From Nemertoderma westbladi (taxonomy: Eukaryota > Xenacoelomorpha > Nemertodermatida > Nemertodermatidae), in the NCBI GenBank assembly GCA_032718475.1, contig JAUCBJ010006159.1, forward strand, positions 1-57,449: DNA of 57,449 nt. The letters are read 5' to 3'. Shown here one piece after another: positions 1 through 9,674 of the stretch. The stretch's first letter is position 1; the number at the start of each line of letters is the position of its first letter. Position numbers and translations under genes: made by a program. The notes under the pieces were generated by a model that saw only the letters and a program-made list of their open reading frames with translations, made no database searches and was not told the DNA's origin.

Positions 1-1
1 T

Positions 2-1063
2 ATTCAGATTGATGGCGTCGGTATGGGGTCCCCCCTCGGCCCTGTATTAGCTAATGCGTTTTTAGCTCACCATGAACAGACTTGGTTGTCCGATTGCCCT
101 ATCGACTTCAAACCACTTTTATACCGTAGATATGTTGACGACACATTTTTATTATTTCGCTCCATTTCTCATTCTGATCAGTTTCTCTCGTACCTCAATA
201 GTAAACACCCTAACATTGAATTTACTGCTGAACATGGTGTCAATAACAATCTACCTTTCCTCGACGTCTTAATCCACCAAAATCCAAATAGTTTCAATTT
301 TGAAACTAGTATTTATAGAAAACCTACTTATACTGGTTTGTACACTAATTATGACAGTTTCATGCCGTGCAATTATAAATTTGGTTTGGTTTATACTCTT
401 ATTAGTAGATTGTTTTATATTTCATCTAGTTATCTTACTTTCCATTCCAGTCTAGTTGATCTCTGCACCACCTTGCGCTCCAATGGCTACCCCAAGTCAC
501 TTATGGACTCTGTCACCAATCTCTTTCTCTCTAGACTAAATAACCCTCCAGCCACCTCCCAGTCTGTTCCAAAACGCCCCGTGATGATATGCCTTCCATT
601 CACAGGTCACCACGGCATTCTAATTAAGAATCGCCTATTACGTTTATTTCGATGCTTCCCCCATATAGAACTCAAAATAGTCTTCCAAAATAGCTGTAGG
701 TTGTCTTCCCTCTTTCCCTATAAAGACTGCGCCCCCCTCCTCATGCGTTCCGGAGTCGTCTATAAATACAACTGTGGAAGCTGCCCAGCCTCCTACATTG
801 GCCGTACCATACGACACTTAGGGAAACGCATTGAGGAGCACACTGGTAAGACCTACCGGACGGGTAGGTTTTCTGTCCCTAAAGATTCCGCTATTTTTGA
901 TCATTCCATTTCCTGTGACCACCCCATTCTTACTGACAACTTCAAAATTCTCGCAACAGGCAAAGATATTCTAGATCTCAATATTAAAGAAACACTTTAT
1001 ATCCGTTCGTTAAGCCCCTCCCTTAATGACCACACCACGTCCATTGAACTACTTCTACTGTAG
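2..1063 (+). CDS. Penelope-like retroelement, 3' part: reverse transcriptase end + GIY-YIG endonuclease
   Basis: The frame is already open at the window edge, so this is the C-terminal part of a longer protein. It begins with an RT motif B-like stretch (QIDGVGMGSPLGP) followed by the catalytic YVDD box near codon 45 (RRYVDDTFLLF). The last ~110 residues match a GIY-YIG endonuclease: YKYNCGSCPASYIGRT, then an R..EH segment and the terminal ETLYIRS..PSLN block with the conserved Glu and Asn. RT plus C-terminal GIY-YIG is the defining layout of EN-positive Penelope-like elements, which use the nuclease to nick the target and the RT to copy their RNA. No stop or frameshift is visible in the 354 codons shown. 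The stop at 1061-1063 is followed directly by a long poly-C tract. The 5' half lies outside the window, so whether the element is intact cannot be judged. Confidence 0.88.
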   Translation: MQIDGVGMGSPLGPVLANAFLAHHEQTWLSDCPIDFKPLLYRRYVDDTFLLFRSISHSDQFLSYLNSKHPNIEFTAEHGVNNNLPFLDVLIHQNPNSFNFETSIYRKPTYTGLYTNYDSFMPCNYKFGLVYTLISRLFYISSSYLTFHSSLVDLCTTLRSNGYPKSLMDSVTNLFLSRLNNPPATSQSVPKRPVMICLPFTGHHGILIKNRLLRLFRCFPHIELKIVFQNSCRLSSLFPYKDCAPLLMRSGVVYKYNCGSCPASYIGRTIRHLGKRIEEHTGKTYRTGRFSVPKDSAIFDHSISCDHPILTDNFKILATGKDILDLNIKETLYIRSLSPSLNDHTTSIELLLL

Positions 1064-1069
1064 TTATTC

Positions 1070-1127
1070 CCCCCCCCCCCCCCCCCCCCCCCTTCACTAT
1101 CTTCTCTTATCCAAGTCCCCCCCCCCC
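1070..1127. repeat. Two poly-C tracts
   Basis: A run of about 22 C residues directly follows the PLE stop codon and a second shorter C run lies about 30 bases further on. They belong to a set of long G/C homopolymers scattered through this otherwise AT-rich window. Confidence 0.95.
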
Positions 1128-1329
1128 GCACCTCTCTTAGCTTAACTTTTCTGTCCTATATTTATCTTATTATCGCAATTATGTCTTTCATTTCTATTTA
1201 TTTTTCAAAATATTATTTCAAAATTTAATTAAATTTCTTCAAAATGCAGTGCAATTATTTATAACGTGATTTTACTACTTTTTTCTATAACTACAGTAAC
1301 ACCGGTAGCCTACCTACATTACATAAGCA

Positions 1330-1500
1330 GACTGTCTGATGTGTAGAGTAAGAAGTGAGATAGTAGAAAGTTAGAAAGTAATAGTAGTAGATAGTTAGAT
1401 AGTTAGATAGTAGGTAGCACTAGTTAGAAGTTAGTAAGAGTTAGTAAGAAGTAAGGAGTTAGAAAGTTAGTAGAAGTCAGTAAGAGTAAGAGGAGAGTTA
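1330..1500 (+). repeat. Degenerate purine-rich AGTTAG/GTAAGA repeat tract
   Basis: The plus strand is almost free of C and consists of drifting short units such as agttag, gatagt and gtaagag with no fixed period. It leads into the 81-bp minisatellite. No gene is visible between the PLE stop at 1063 and this tract. Confidence 0.75.
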
Positions 1501-1600
1501 GAAGTTAGAAATTAGGGAGTGTGGTATATAGACATACCACGAGAGTAGTAGCAGGGTACGTAGTACCGGAGTAGCAGGGTACACAGTACCGAGAGAGTTC

Positions 1601-2088
1601 GGGGTCGCGGGCACCGAAAGCGCCACATAGTAAGAGAGTAGAGGTATGTAGGTATACCATAGAGGTAGTAGCAGAGAGGTTGTGGGCACCAAAAGCGCCA
1701 TGTAGTAAGAGTGTAGAGGGTATGGTATGTAGGTATACCATAGAAGTAGTAGCAGAGGGGTTGTGGGCACCGAAAACGCCACGTAGTAAGAGTGTAGAGG
1801 GTATGGTATGTAGGTATACCATAGAAGTAGTAGCAGAGGGGTTGTGGGCACCGAAAGCGCCACGTAGTAAGAGAGTAGAGGGCATGGTATGTAGGTATAC
1901 CATAGAAGTAGTAGCAGAGGGGTTGTGGGCACCGAAAGCGCCACATAGTAAGAGAGTAGAGGGCATGGTATATAGGTATACCATAGAGGTAGTAACAGAG
2001 GGGTTGTGGGCACCAAAAGCGCCACGTGGTGAGAGAGTGAAGGGTGTGATATTTTGGTATACCATAGTAGCAGTATTAGGGTACATAG
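1601..2088 (+). repeat. 81-bp minisatellite, about six copies
   Basis: The landmark TGTGGGCACC recurs at 1681, 1762, 1843, 1924 and 2005, exactly 81 bases apart, with a divergent first unit near 1605 and a diverged landmark at 2108. Each unit carries a near-palindromic GGTATACC core. Because 81 is a multiple of three and the unit lacks stops in several frames, overlapping ORFs appear in three minus frames and one plus frame. They are a side effect of the period and are not called as genes. Confidence 0.9.
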
Positions 2089-2290
2089 TACCATAGAAGT
2101 TAGAAGTTGTGGGCACCGAGAGCGCCACGTAGTAAGAAAGTAAAGGGTATGTAGGCATAGCATAGTAGTTGTAGGGTACATAGTAACAAGGAAGTAGCAA
2201 GGTAGGTAGGATGATAGCACAAACAGGGGTAACATAAGAAAAATAAATAAAACTTAAGGAAAATTGGCACTTTGGGAGTGGTAGAGAACA

Positions 2291-2490
2291 CAGGACATTG
2301 TGGAGCAGTGGGGATGGGCCAGCTCATGGGCCTTGTCTGCCACAAGCCGATGGACTGGGGCAAGTTCCAGGGGGAACACGGAGCAGCGGGCACAGGACAT
2401 TGTGGAGCAGTGGCGATGGGCCAGCTCATGAGGCTTGTCTGCCACAAGCCGATGGACTGGGGTAAGTTCCGAGAGGAGTATGAGAGAAGT
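2291..2490 (+). repeat. 102-bp tandem duplication
   Basis: CAGGACATTGTGGAGCAGTG occurs at 2291 and again at 2393. The intervening unit (GGGCCAGCTCATG..., CACAAGCCGATGGACTGGGG) is repeated with only a few differences, giving a 102-bp period and nearly two copies. GC content is clearly higher than the surroundings. The period is again a multiple of three, so long ORFs on both strands here are not trusted. Nothing recognisable follows between 2500 and 2860. Confidence 0.85.
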
Positions 2491-2867
2491 ATGAGGGAAG
2501 TATGGAGAGGAGGTGTTGGCGCATGAGGAAGTGAGAGGAGTGCAATTCAAGTGTGGGGAGCGAGCAGTAAGAGAGAGAGTGAGGGACAACGAGGTCCGTG
2601 AGAGAGAGAGTAAGGGACAGAGGGGTCCGAGAGTGAGATTAGAGGGAAATTAGAGTGAGGTTTTTTGAAAATTATGTGAAGAGAGTCCACAATTGTCTCG
2701 AACAGAGACACCAGATACCGTGGTGCAACATAGCTCGCGATTGCACCAAGGAGGGGTAGCAATAACATACCCAGGAGGGGCGGCCTGGAAAGCCGACCCC
2801 GAGAAAAGAATTCCACCCCACACCCGATATTAGATTGGGTTCCAGCGGAATTGAAGCGCACTTGAGG

Positions 2868-3022
2868 TTGATGCTATCTTCTCACCGGGAAGATAGCATG
2901 GGGGGGAGTGTAAGTGGATTCAATTCCACTTCATCACCCACCAGAAAATGGGACTAGTGGCATTTTAGCAATATGTTGGGGATACGAGATTACCAATATT
3001 AATCTCATATCATAACCAACAT
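2868..3022 (+). repeat. Hairpins and possible LTR-element 3' end (purine tract + TGTAAG)
   Basis: A perfect 11-bp inverted repeat (ATGCTATCTTC / GAAGATAGCAT, 7-base loop) is followed at once by GGGGGGGAG and TGTAAGTGGATTC. A purine run directly before a TG-starting segment is how a polypurine tract meets a 3' LTR in Ty3/gypsy-type elements. A second imperfect hairpin with arms beginning ATGTTGG and ending CCAACAT follows (about 2971-3021). No partner LTR is present in the window, so the LTR reading is an inference; the hairpins are direct observation. Confidence 0.35.
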
Positions 3023-3570
3023 TGGGGGGGGGGGGGGCGACACAAGCCCCCAAAGCCACAGAGAAAGGTGAGAGGTCAAACCACCTCGGAGGGAAGGCAG
3101 CTAGTAGAGGCTAGCAGCGGAGGGGAAATACTCCCAGGGAGTGCCAAAGTGGCAAGTAGTATATTAGCCAATAGTGGGGAGGGAAGCATGTGATAGGGAA
3201 CAGGAAAGCATCCATTGGGTAGAGGGCCAAAGTAGAGTAGGAGGTGAACCAATATTCAATGTATTTATCATATATTATCTTACATTACTGGTTTACCGGT
3301 CAGTTATGTTATTCAGTTCAGACAGTGCAGACCGGTCATAGTTAATGACCGTCATCGCCACCGCCATACCGGTAACAATTTATCTGTATTTTTCTGCCGT
3401 CATTACTGACGTGCTATTATCGTCTATATTAGTTAACATCGAAAGACAACAGAAACTTTCACTGTTTTCCCAAACAGCCTCAGCCAAAGCTAGTAGCACG
3501 ATCTCCAGCAGAATGGTGACGCGTACATTTCTAACTGATCCCATCACATTAATCGAAGCAAGAGTTGGTC

Positions 3571-3596
3571 CCCGGGGGGGGGGGGGGGGGGGGGGG
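3571..3596. repeat. Poly-G tract (about 25 nt)
   Basis: One of the longest G homopolymers in the window. A predicted ORF runs through it and gains a glycine run, so that ORF is discarded. No gene is seen between 3050 and 3840. Confidence 0.95.
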
Positions 3597-3844
3597 TGGT
3601 TGTCATGTATTTATAAAGGCAATAGGGATAAAGTGAATAAAGATCAGCGAGATATAATGCAATATTATATTTTCATGTTAAAAGCTATTCAATTTCTTTT
3701 GTTTATTTATTTTGTGAAAATAAAAGACTAAATGAGATATTATTAATAAAAAACATTATTAATAAAAAACATTCAGTAATATTACCAGTACCAATAAAGG
3801 ACGCATGGAATCGGAAGTATTTAATTAATTCGAGAGAACACGTT

Positions 3845-4157
3845 CGTGGGGCCTACGCGCAGCACAAAGTGAGGGAAACCTTAGCATATAGGGGTCCCAT
3901 TAACGAGTTGTCTGTCGTTAGTCAGAAACTACCAGTACTGAATGACAACCACACTTCAAACCAAAGTAACAAACCAAATTTCAGATTCTTCCTAAACTTT
4001 TGACTGATTACATAAGAACCAAGTTTGGTATAATTTCATCAAGGAATAACCGAGTTATTATCAATAAAAAATTGGACAATGATGATGATAGACAACTCGC
4101 AAATGCTTCCCCTATGCTAAGTCTTCGCTCCCTTCATGGGAAACTGTTCGTCCCACG
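3845..4157. mobile_element. Small TIR element (MITE), family also at 25.2 and 38.6 kb
   Basis: The left end (CGTGGGGCCTACGCGCAGCA..., then CTTAGCATATAGGGG and GAGTTGTCT) is mirrored at the right end in inverse orientation (AGACAACTC..., CCCCTATGCTAAG..., CGTCCCACG). The interior shares TCCTAAACTTTTGA and ACCAAGTTTGGTATAATTT with the copies at 25162-25778 and 38636-38974, and it codes for nothing. The termini define a short non-autonomous DNA transposon of about 0.3 kb. No target duplication could be fixed. Confidence 0.65.
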
Positions 4158-4779
4158 ATCACAATTGAACTAATTCCAACATAGCAAATACATCGCTCGA
4201 GTCAATCTCGGATCTATCTAATTCAGTAATTCTAATCCTCAACACCTGGCTCATTATTATCATCAACAACATTTTTTATTCCAAGCCGCACGCTGTACAT
4301 ATTACAATGATGTTGAAATCTATTTGTTGAATACAAATGTGACTGCTATTCCCAGCACAGAAGTACATTGGTTCAGACATATCAGTGTCAGTAAGCTCTA
4401 TTGATGCTACAGTCCAGCTCACCAACAGAGTGCCATCGGATCCGATCTGAACCGATCGGATCCAACAGCTTCAAACACTTTCCAACAAACTCCAACAGTC
4501 CGACAACTTCCAACAGATTCAGACAGCTTAAAACAATTTCAGATAGATTCAAACAGAAGCAGACAACTTCCAACAACCTGTCAATCACTGCACCCACCCT
4601 AACCACACTGAACTCACAACTTCCTGTACGCTAGGATACTATAAGAGTGAAAGCGTCTGAATGAATGTATTACATGAATTCCTTGGCAGACTGGGCTAGC
4701 GAATAGGGACTGGCGCCCTTGAACATGCAAACTGTAGTACCTACTGTACCACCTACCTTTAACTGACCTGTGGGACCAG

Positions 4780-5045
4780 CCCATTATTAGCGAGGTCGGT
4801 ATTTATCTTTATCCTGCCGCTGTCTCTGTATAACACAATAGCATAAAGCTAGCCAATGGTCTACCCCCAGTGCGGGAAAGACAAGTTGGCTACCATTGAT
4901 ATGAATAGGGGATGGATAATATGGTGTGTTCGTGTTCCCATGCTAATGTCTGTCGTCTTGGCCGGGGTATGCTTTAAACAGAGCCATACTATAGAGCTTT
5001 ACCGAAATACACTTCCAATGAGCCAAGCTTTCTTGCCCGGTTAAC
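4780..5045 (+). repeat. Dispersed repeat, inverted copy at 24.1-24.3 kb
   Basis: This stretch (GAGGTCGGT..., CCTGCCGCT, TAACACAATAGCA, TGGTCTACCCCCA, AAGACAAGTTGGCTACCATT, AGAGCTTTACCGAAATACAC) matches the reverse complement of 24075-24331 at about 80 percent by eye. Neither copy shows a convincing protein or clear ends. Confidence 0.7.
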
Positions 5046-5252
5046 TGGCGCTGAGGGCGCTGAGGAACTAAGCGGTAAAGTTACCCTTGGCAAATCTTCT
5101 AATAAATCAAAATTAGATGGCAACCGAGTGAAGTGGGCTAAGAAAGTAACTTTTGAGTTACGTAAGCCAAAATCGGGGGAAGACATAAAAAGAAATTGGA
5201 GTAGCATACAAAATAATGCCAACACTCTGTTAAGCCGTAAAGCTACAAAATA
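4978..5252 (+). CDS. Unidentified ORF fragment, lysine-rich C-terminus
   Basis: An open frame of about 91 codons without a start methionine, beginning after a TAA and ending at the TAA near 5252. It reads TEPYYRALPKYTSNE at the start and later GNRVKWAKKVTFELRKPKSG and NWSSIQNNANTLLSRKATK at the end. The basic, low-aromatic composition looks protein-like and the stop lies in non-repeat sequence, but I do not recognise the family. It lies inside the TA-flanked element and may be a terminal exon of its lost protein or of a captured gene. The reverse-strand ORF at the same place is a shadow. Confidence 0.25.
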
Positions 5253-5919
5253 ATAATAATAACAAGCGAGTTAATGTGATGGAACGATGCCATTCGAATC
5301 GCGTAAGAAATAAGCAAGCATTATACCCTTACTCGTCATAAATAACTAAATAAATTAGACGTAAATTAGGCCCAACTTAGTATATGGTACTTGTTTAGTT
5401 TATTGGCTCTATTTACATATTTACATTTGTAGTAGGCCTATATCTGGTGGTATTTATATTTGTTTATGTACAGTACATTTAGTGCCCTACACCCCTACGT
5501 CAAAGTAATTAATATATTTATATAGCATTAAATAAATTATAAGTAATTAAACAGGACTAAGGATGATCCAACTCTATAGCAAATGTAGCGGAAAAAATGA
5601 ATTCGCCACCAGCATTATTATAGCATTATTTACATTTCTAATTACGTAATTAAAATCGTGTTCCGGTTGGTGTTATTATATCCATTTATAGGAATTTATA
5701 ATATAGGTTATTCGTTTATGCATGCAAGTTAATTCATATAATAAAATATATAATTATGTAAATAAAAATTGTTATGATTAAATTAAATGAAACAAATCTT
5801 AGCTTCCGTTTTTACTTCACAATGGCACACCCTCACAATCACTTCAATTTGAGAGTTAAAGTGATTGACATTTTGTTATTGTACTACGCTTTTGTAAGGC
5901 ATTGGCAAATTCCAACAAA

Positions 5920-6075
5920 TTCCGATGGCGTCAAAAAGATTCAGACAAATTCAAACAACTTCAGACAAATTCAAACAACTTCAGACAACTTCAAACAGCT
6001 TCAGACAACTTCAAACAACATCCAACATAAATTTCAAACACTTTCAGACGGATTTCAGACAGATTCAGATGGGCT
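5920..6075 (+). repeat. 10-bp periodic subterminal repeat field
   Basis: Units TTCAGACAAA, TTCAAACAAC, TTCAGACAAC and TTCAAACAGC follow one another with a strict 10-base period for about eight copies, then degrade. Related units in the same orientation sit behind the left terminus at 4475-4600. Repeated subterminal motifs are commonly transposase-binding sites; here that role is inferred. Confidence 0.8.
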
Positions 6076-6241
6076 CCAACAAACTAAACTTGTTGGAAAT
6101 ATTTTCTCCAACAGAATCAAACAGTACTAAATCTCCGTAGGTTAGCATTGTGCTTGTTTGAAGCTGTCGGAGTGTGTTGGATCCGATCGGATCCGATGGC
6201 ATTCTGTTGGTGAGCGGGACTGTATTTCTGGGTCATATAGC

Positions 6242-6799
6242 TTATAAATTAGCGCCCTGTATATCTAGAATCATACACCACTTGTTTGAATGAACATAAG
6301 AATAATGAGCAATGGATTCAGCTTGTTGTCGCTCAATCATAGTATCTCCCAAATCATAATTTTGATTCATAATGTTGCCGTCATTGTTAATGTATTTTAT
6401 AAACTCACCATCAACATATTCCTCTAGGGTAACCATCGAATTACCAATATGAGCAAGCCAAATTTTGTTAAATGTAAGTGTTTTACATTGGTTACCACTT
6501 TCAGAAAGCTTATTTTCCCAGGAGAGTGTTAACCTAGCAGCAACTTCATGAGCTTGAACTTGCTTTCGAGCATGTTCATTGCTAGTTATCCCCAATTCTG
6601 TTATAAACATTTCTTCAGATTCAGTGGTATACTTCTTCACAACAAACTTTTCACCTGATTCAAAGTCATGAGCTAAATGCGCCACACGAAATCCCCCTTC
6701 AGCAAATGGTTTCTTGTATATGTTAAACGATTTCGTTATCTGTGTAACCCACATTAGATTATCAACATCGAAATCTTCTATTGGTAACTTTGACGTATC
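6242..6799 (-). pseudogene. Alpha-kinase (MHCK/eEF2K family) domain exon, truncated
   Basis: The minus-strand ORF (170 codons from 6754; the frame is open somewhat further upstream) matches the atypical alpha-kinase fold: PFAEGGFRVAHLA near residue 17 (glycine-rich loop analogue), KFVVKKY with the ATP-binding Lys near 40, LEEYVDGEFIKYINNDG near 110, and AHYSYVHSN...MILDIQG at the end (metal-binding DIQG). The family then needs a further ~50 residues (Zn-binding His/Cys module), but the frame stops three residues after DIQG at the edge of the TA-flanked element. So it is truncated or continues in an exon I cannot see. The 5' half of this exon (to about residue 50) is present a second time at 7537-7711. 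An upstream exon at 7971-8386 probably belonged to the same gene. Alpha-kinases phosphorylate Ser/Thr in helical contexts; the substrate here is unknown. Confidence 0.7.
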
Positions 6800-6958
6800 A
6801 CAGTTAGTGTAACTGTATCACAGTTAGTGTAACTGTATCACAGTTAGTGTAACTGTATCACAGTTAGTGTAACCAACATTCTTTCCAACTTTCATCAATC
6901 GGGAAATGGGTATACTCTTTGGATAAACCAAGGGTGTTCTACCAAGCTTACCACTGCT
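6602..6958. repeat. 357-bp direct duplication, copy A
   Basis: Positions 6602-6958 reappear essentially unchanged at 7537-7893. The block contains the first half of the alpha-kinase exon and the 20-bp tandem repeats. The two copies directly flank the 574-bp dispersed repeat. Confidence 0.93.
6795..6873. repeat. 20-bp tandem repeat, four copies, internally dyad
   Basis: GTATCACAGTTAGTGTAACT repeats four times; the part CAGTTA-GTG-TAACTG is a perfect dyad. The array is duplicated at 7730-7808 as part of the 357-bp block. It lies just upstream (minus strand) of the kinase exon and is probably intronic. Confidence 0.93.
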
Positions 6959-7531
6959 TACAAAATTAACTTTCAACTATTCTCCCCTGTTCCAGTATTT
7001 TGGTGTAATTAATGTGCAAGTGTGATGTACATTTAATCTTTGGAATTTAATGACAATTATGGGGCGAGCCACGTAGTAGGTTAAGCCTTTCCAAACTGAT
7101 TGTTAAGAGTATGGAGAGATAATGCTAAAAAGCATTCCCTTCTAAGAAGCATTCTTTAAAGACGTCTAGTTGAAACTTCGCAGTGAAAAGTTAAGTGATC
7201 CGTGAATGTGTGAAACACGAAAGGCTCCTCTCTCTAGGCTGATACCTATAAGGCATGGAGGGAGCCACGCTAACTCCCAAGGTTGAAAACTCGACAACTA
7301 CCCAACCAGATTTAACTGCCTAAATGCTGATTTTTGATTCAGTTGATTCAGTTGCAGTGATTCAGAAAACAATAAATGTATCCCAATAGAACAGCTTACA
7401 GTTTTATGTGAGGTTTTAAATCAATTTTATATTAAAATATCAATTTTATGTTAGATCATCAATTTTATTGTAATAAAGATATGCAATAAAGAGTCAATTG
7501 TCATTCATTATTCTATTATAATAATTATTAT
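6959..7531. mobile_element. 574-bp dispersed repeat, copy 1
   Basis: Virtually identical to 11722-12295 (about three mismatches seen), so recently copied. It starts TTACAAAATTAACTTTCAAC and ends in AT-rich sequence (TTCTATTATAATAATTATTA). It has several short hairpins: AATGCT-AAAA-AGCATT, CGTG...CACG, and GGCTCC...GGAGCC. It has no ORF, no clear TIR and no A-tail; two AATAAA motifs lie near the right end. The transposition mechanism is unknown. Confidence 0.85.
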
Positions 7532-7536
7532 ATATA

Positions 7537-7893
7537 TATAAACATTTCTTCAGATTCAGTGGTATACTTCTTCACAACAAACTTTTCACCTGATTCAAAG
7601 TCATGAGCTAAATGCGCCACACGAAATCCCCCTTCAGCAAATGGTTTCTTGTATATGTTAAACGATTTCGTTATCTGTGTAACCCACATTAGATTATCAA
7701 CATCGAAATCTTCTATTGGTAACTTTGACGTATCACAGTTAGTGTAACTGTATCACAGTTAGTGTAACTGTATCACAGTTAGTGTAACTGTATCACAGTT
7801 AGTGTAACCAACATTCTTTCCAACTTTCATCAATCGGGAAATGGGTATACTCTTTGGATAAACCAAGGGTGTTCTACCAAGCTTACCACTGCT
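7537..7893. repeat. 357-bp direct duplication, copy B
   Basis: Second copy of 6602-6958. It carries the same kinase exon start on the minus strand but is cut at its 5' (plus) side, where the 574-bp repeat begins, so this exon copy is incomplete. Confidence 0.93.
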
Positions 7894-7970
7894 ACCAGAA
7901 TTAACAGACTCGGCAACCAGACTGAATAAGGTACTGCACTTCTATTGCCGCCACTAGCGCTACCACTACC

Positions 7971-8386
7971 AGCATTACTACCGGTATCTCGTTTGTAACA
8001 ATCCTGCCCCAGGCCGGATCCAATAACATTCGAATATGATATATTTTCTTCCCAAATAGCTGCTGCATTTCAGTACAGCTAGGCCCCCGATCTGATGTTA
8101 GTACATGGCAACTGCCAACAACACCCTCATTGGCATAGTGCAACTCCCATGCCTTCTGTATGTTTGATATCATAGGTTCATCGAATTCGAATTTCACAAA
8201 CACGTGAGGTCCCATCGATGTGTAACGGCCCTGTCTACCAAAGCTAACTGACACACGCTGAACATTAAGCCATGTAACATTGTTTCCAGAACCAGTATGT
8301 TTATTACGAGAATCCTGTTGATTGTTCTTTGTTCTCTTTGCAGTCAGCTTGGCTTCCAATTGTGCTATCTCATCTCTTTGCTTCAT
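7971..8386 (-). CDS. Probable first exon of the alpha-kinase gene (coiled-coil start, unknown domain)
   Basis: ORF starting MKQRDEIAQLEAKLTAKRTK, a charged heptad-like segment that could form a short coiled coil, followed by a globular-looking region (VSVSFGRQGRYTSMGPHVFV..., CHVLTSDRGPSCTEMQQLF, KKIYHIRML). I do not recognise a named domain. After residue ~135 the composition turns into a valine/alanine run typical of translated intron, and a GTAGTA donor lies near 7970 in the right phase (inference). The next recognisable coding sequence on this strand is the kinase exon, so the two are likely one gene broken by the duplication and repeat insertion. Alternatively this is an independent transposon-linked ORF. 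Confidence 0.45.
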
Positions 8387-8571
8387 TTTGCTGCGTACCG
8401 GTAGTGTAGAACTATGTATCTAGTGCCAAACAAAGGGTTACAGTATGCAGCAGAACAGTTAGCCAGTTAGTGACTTTGAGCGAGCCTATGTATTATATTT
8501 AGACCTGCTATATTTAGACAGCTATATACGGTACTCTGATACTGTTGCAGTGGTGCGTTAAGGGTATCTAT

Positions 8572-8740
8572 ATAGATAGATAGATAGATTTATTTATACA
8601 TTATGTAAAAAAAATAACAAATACTCCAAACAATGTACCTGTACAAAGGTATTGTCCAACATAACATATAGGATTATCCCTAAAGCTTTGCAGCTTATTT
8701 CCAAGGGGGTCCTTTATGTCTATATCTATATATAAATATC
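8572..8740. repeat. GATA microsatellite and possible LINE 3' tail
   Basis: (GATA)n followed by TTTATTTATACATTATGTAAA resembles the 3' end of the minus-strand LINE at 40253 (GATAGATAGATAGTTTATTGACC), suggesting a strongly 5'-truncated LINE copy. From 8740 to 9670 I see only TACCGGTA-rich and T-rich sequence. Confidence 0.4.
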
Positions 8741-9144
8741 AGTACTACCCCTACTAAGTATCTTAAACCTATCTGCCTGTTACTGTCTGACTGTACACAG
8801 TTCAGCAGTTATTACAAGGCCTATTCCAGTATTCCGTTATACTCACTACTGCACTACAGCACACTGGAAGCCTGACCAACTATGGTACCGGTACCAGTAC
8901 TGACTACAGGTACATCTCTACTGGTAGGCCCACTGTCTGATTCACTGTACAGTACATGTCAGCATGTAGGGCGTATGGTAGGCCGGTAGGGGCAGTTTTT
9001 ATTTTAATTTAGTAATTCGCTTCCTTTGCAAAGTGCGGTACAATGTTCCGGCTTCATCAGTCCAGCAGTGTGTCAGTACTGCAGTAATAACTGACTAATT
9101 AATGGTTTGGCAGTCTTGCAGTTTTACAGTATGATATCTGACTG

Positions 9145-9250
9145 ATAGATAACGATGGGCCAGTCCTATTGGATTGATAATGATGGGCCACAAAGTCATT
9201 TTAAATTACTCACATAATTTCCATTGATAACGACGGGCCACATGGAAACC
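9145..9250 (+). repeat. Short repeats of GATAACGATGGGCCA
   Basis: Three copies of GATAA(C/T)GA(T/C)GGGCCA at intervals of 34-60 bases, with a longer shared block AAGTCATTTTAAA(T/C)TACTCAC in two of them. It is a decayed tandem repeat of unknown origin. Confidence 0.6.
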
Positions 9251-9674
9251 AAGTCATTTTAAACTACTCACTTTATTTCAAACGAAACTACTCACCATTT
9301 TTTTCTTTTTCCTATTTTTTTCTGTACCTTTTCATATTTTTTTTGTGTACATTATTTTTTTGTGTTTTTTTTACATGTTTTTCAGCAGCCCAGATAAATA
9401 ATTAATTTTTTTTCGTGTATTTTTGTGCTATAAAAATATTAAATGTTTTTTCTTTTTATGATAACGTTGGGCTACCATACAGTTATATCCTTCCACAAAA
9501 ACTTCCTTCCTTCTTGGCTATAATAGTGCTTTGCCCACTTGTTTGTCCATTCAACCACACACAGAATTATACTTCATGGAAAAAAAGCTTTCATATAATC
9601 TATAGGACCCCAATTTACTTCTGTCATGAGGACTAGTCCATCCTGGCGAACGCCAGTGAACTGACCTGGGGAAA

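Larger units (their letters stand above)
4410..6222. mobile_element. 1.8-kb TIR transposon with TA target duplication (Tc1/mariner-type ends)
   Basis: The left end reads CAGTCCAGCTCACCAACAGA and continues through GCCATCGGATCCGATC. The right end is its inverse complement (GATCGGATCCGATGGC, then TCTGTTGGTGAGCGGGACTG). Similarity continues inward for about 60 bases. Both ends abut a TA dinucleotide (4408-4409 and 6223-6224), as expected for the Tc1/mariner superfamily. Inside each end lies a field of short repeats of the type TTCAGACAAC/TTCAAACAAC. No DDE transposase is recognisable in the interior. A 0.26-kb dispersed repeat (4780-5045) and a small ORF (4978-5252) lie inside, so the element is either non-autonomous or gutted. 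Confidence 0.65.

Noticed and set aside
1498-2447. Long overlapping minus-strand ORFs (up to 245 codons)
   Set aside because: They are produced by the 81-bp and 102-bp repeats, whose periods are multiples of three; the same DNA is open in three frames.
3345-3731. 128-codon plus-strand ORF
   Set aside because: It runs through the poly-G tract (glycine run), has no recognisable domain and lies in repeat-rich DNA.
7200-7310. Possible self-cleaving or group I-like RNA in the 574-bp repeat
   Set aside because: Hairpins and a CACGAAAGG stretch are present, but no CTGANGA or other catalytic core could be aligned.
9046-9075. CTGATGA on the minus strand (TTCATCAG)
   Set aside because: Followed by AGCCGGAACA, which lacks GAAA and a closing stem II.
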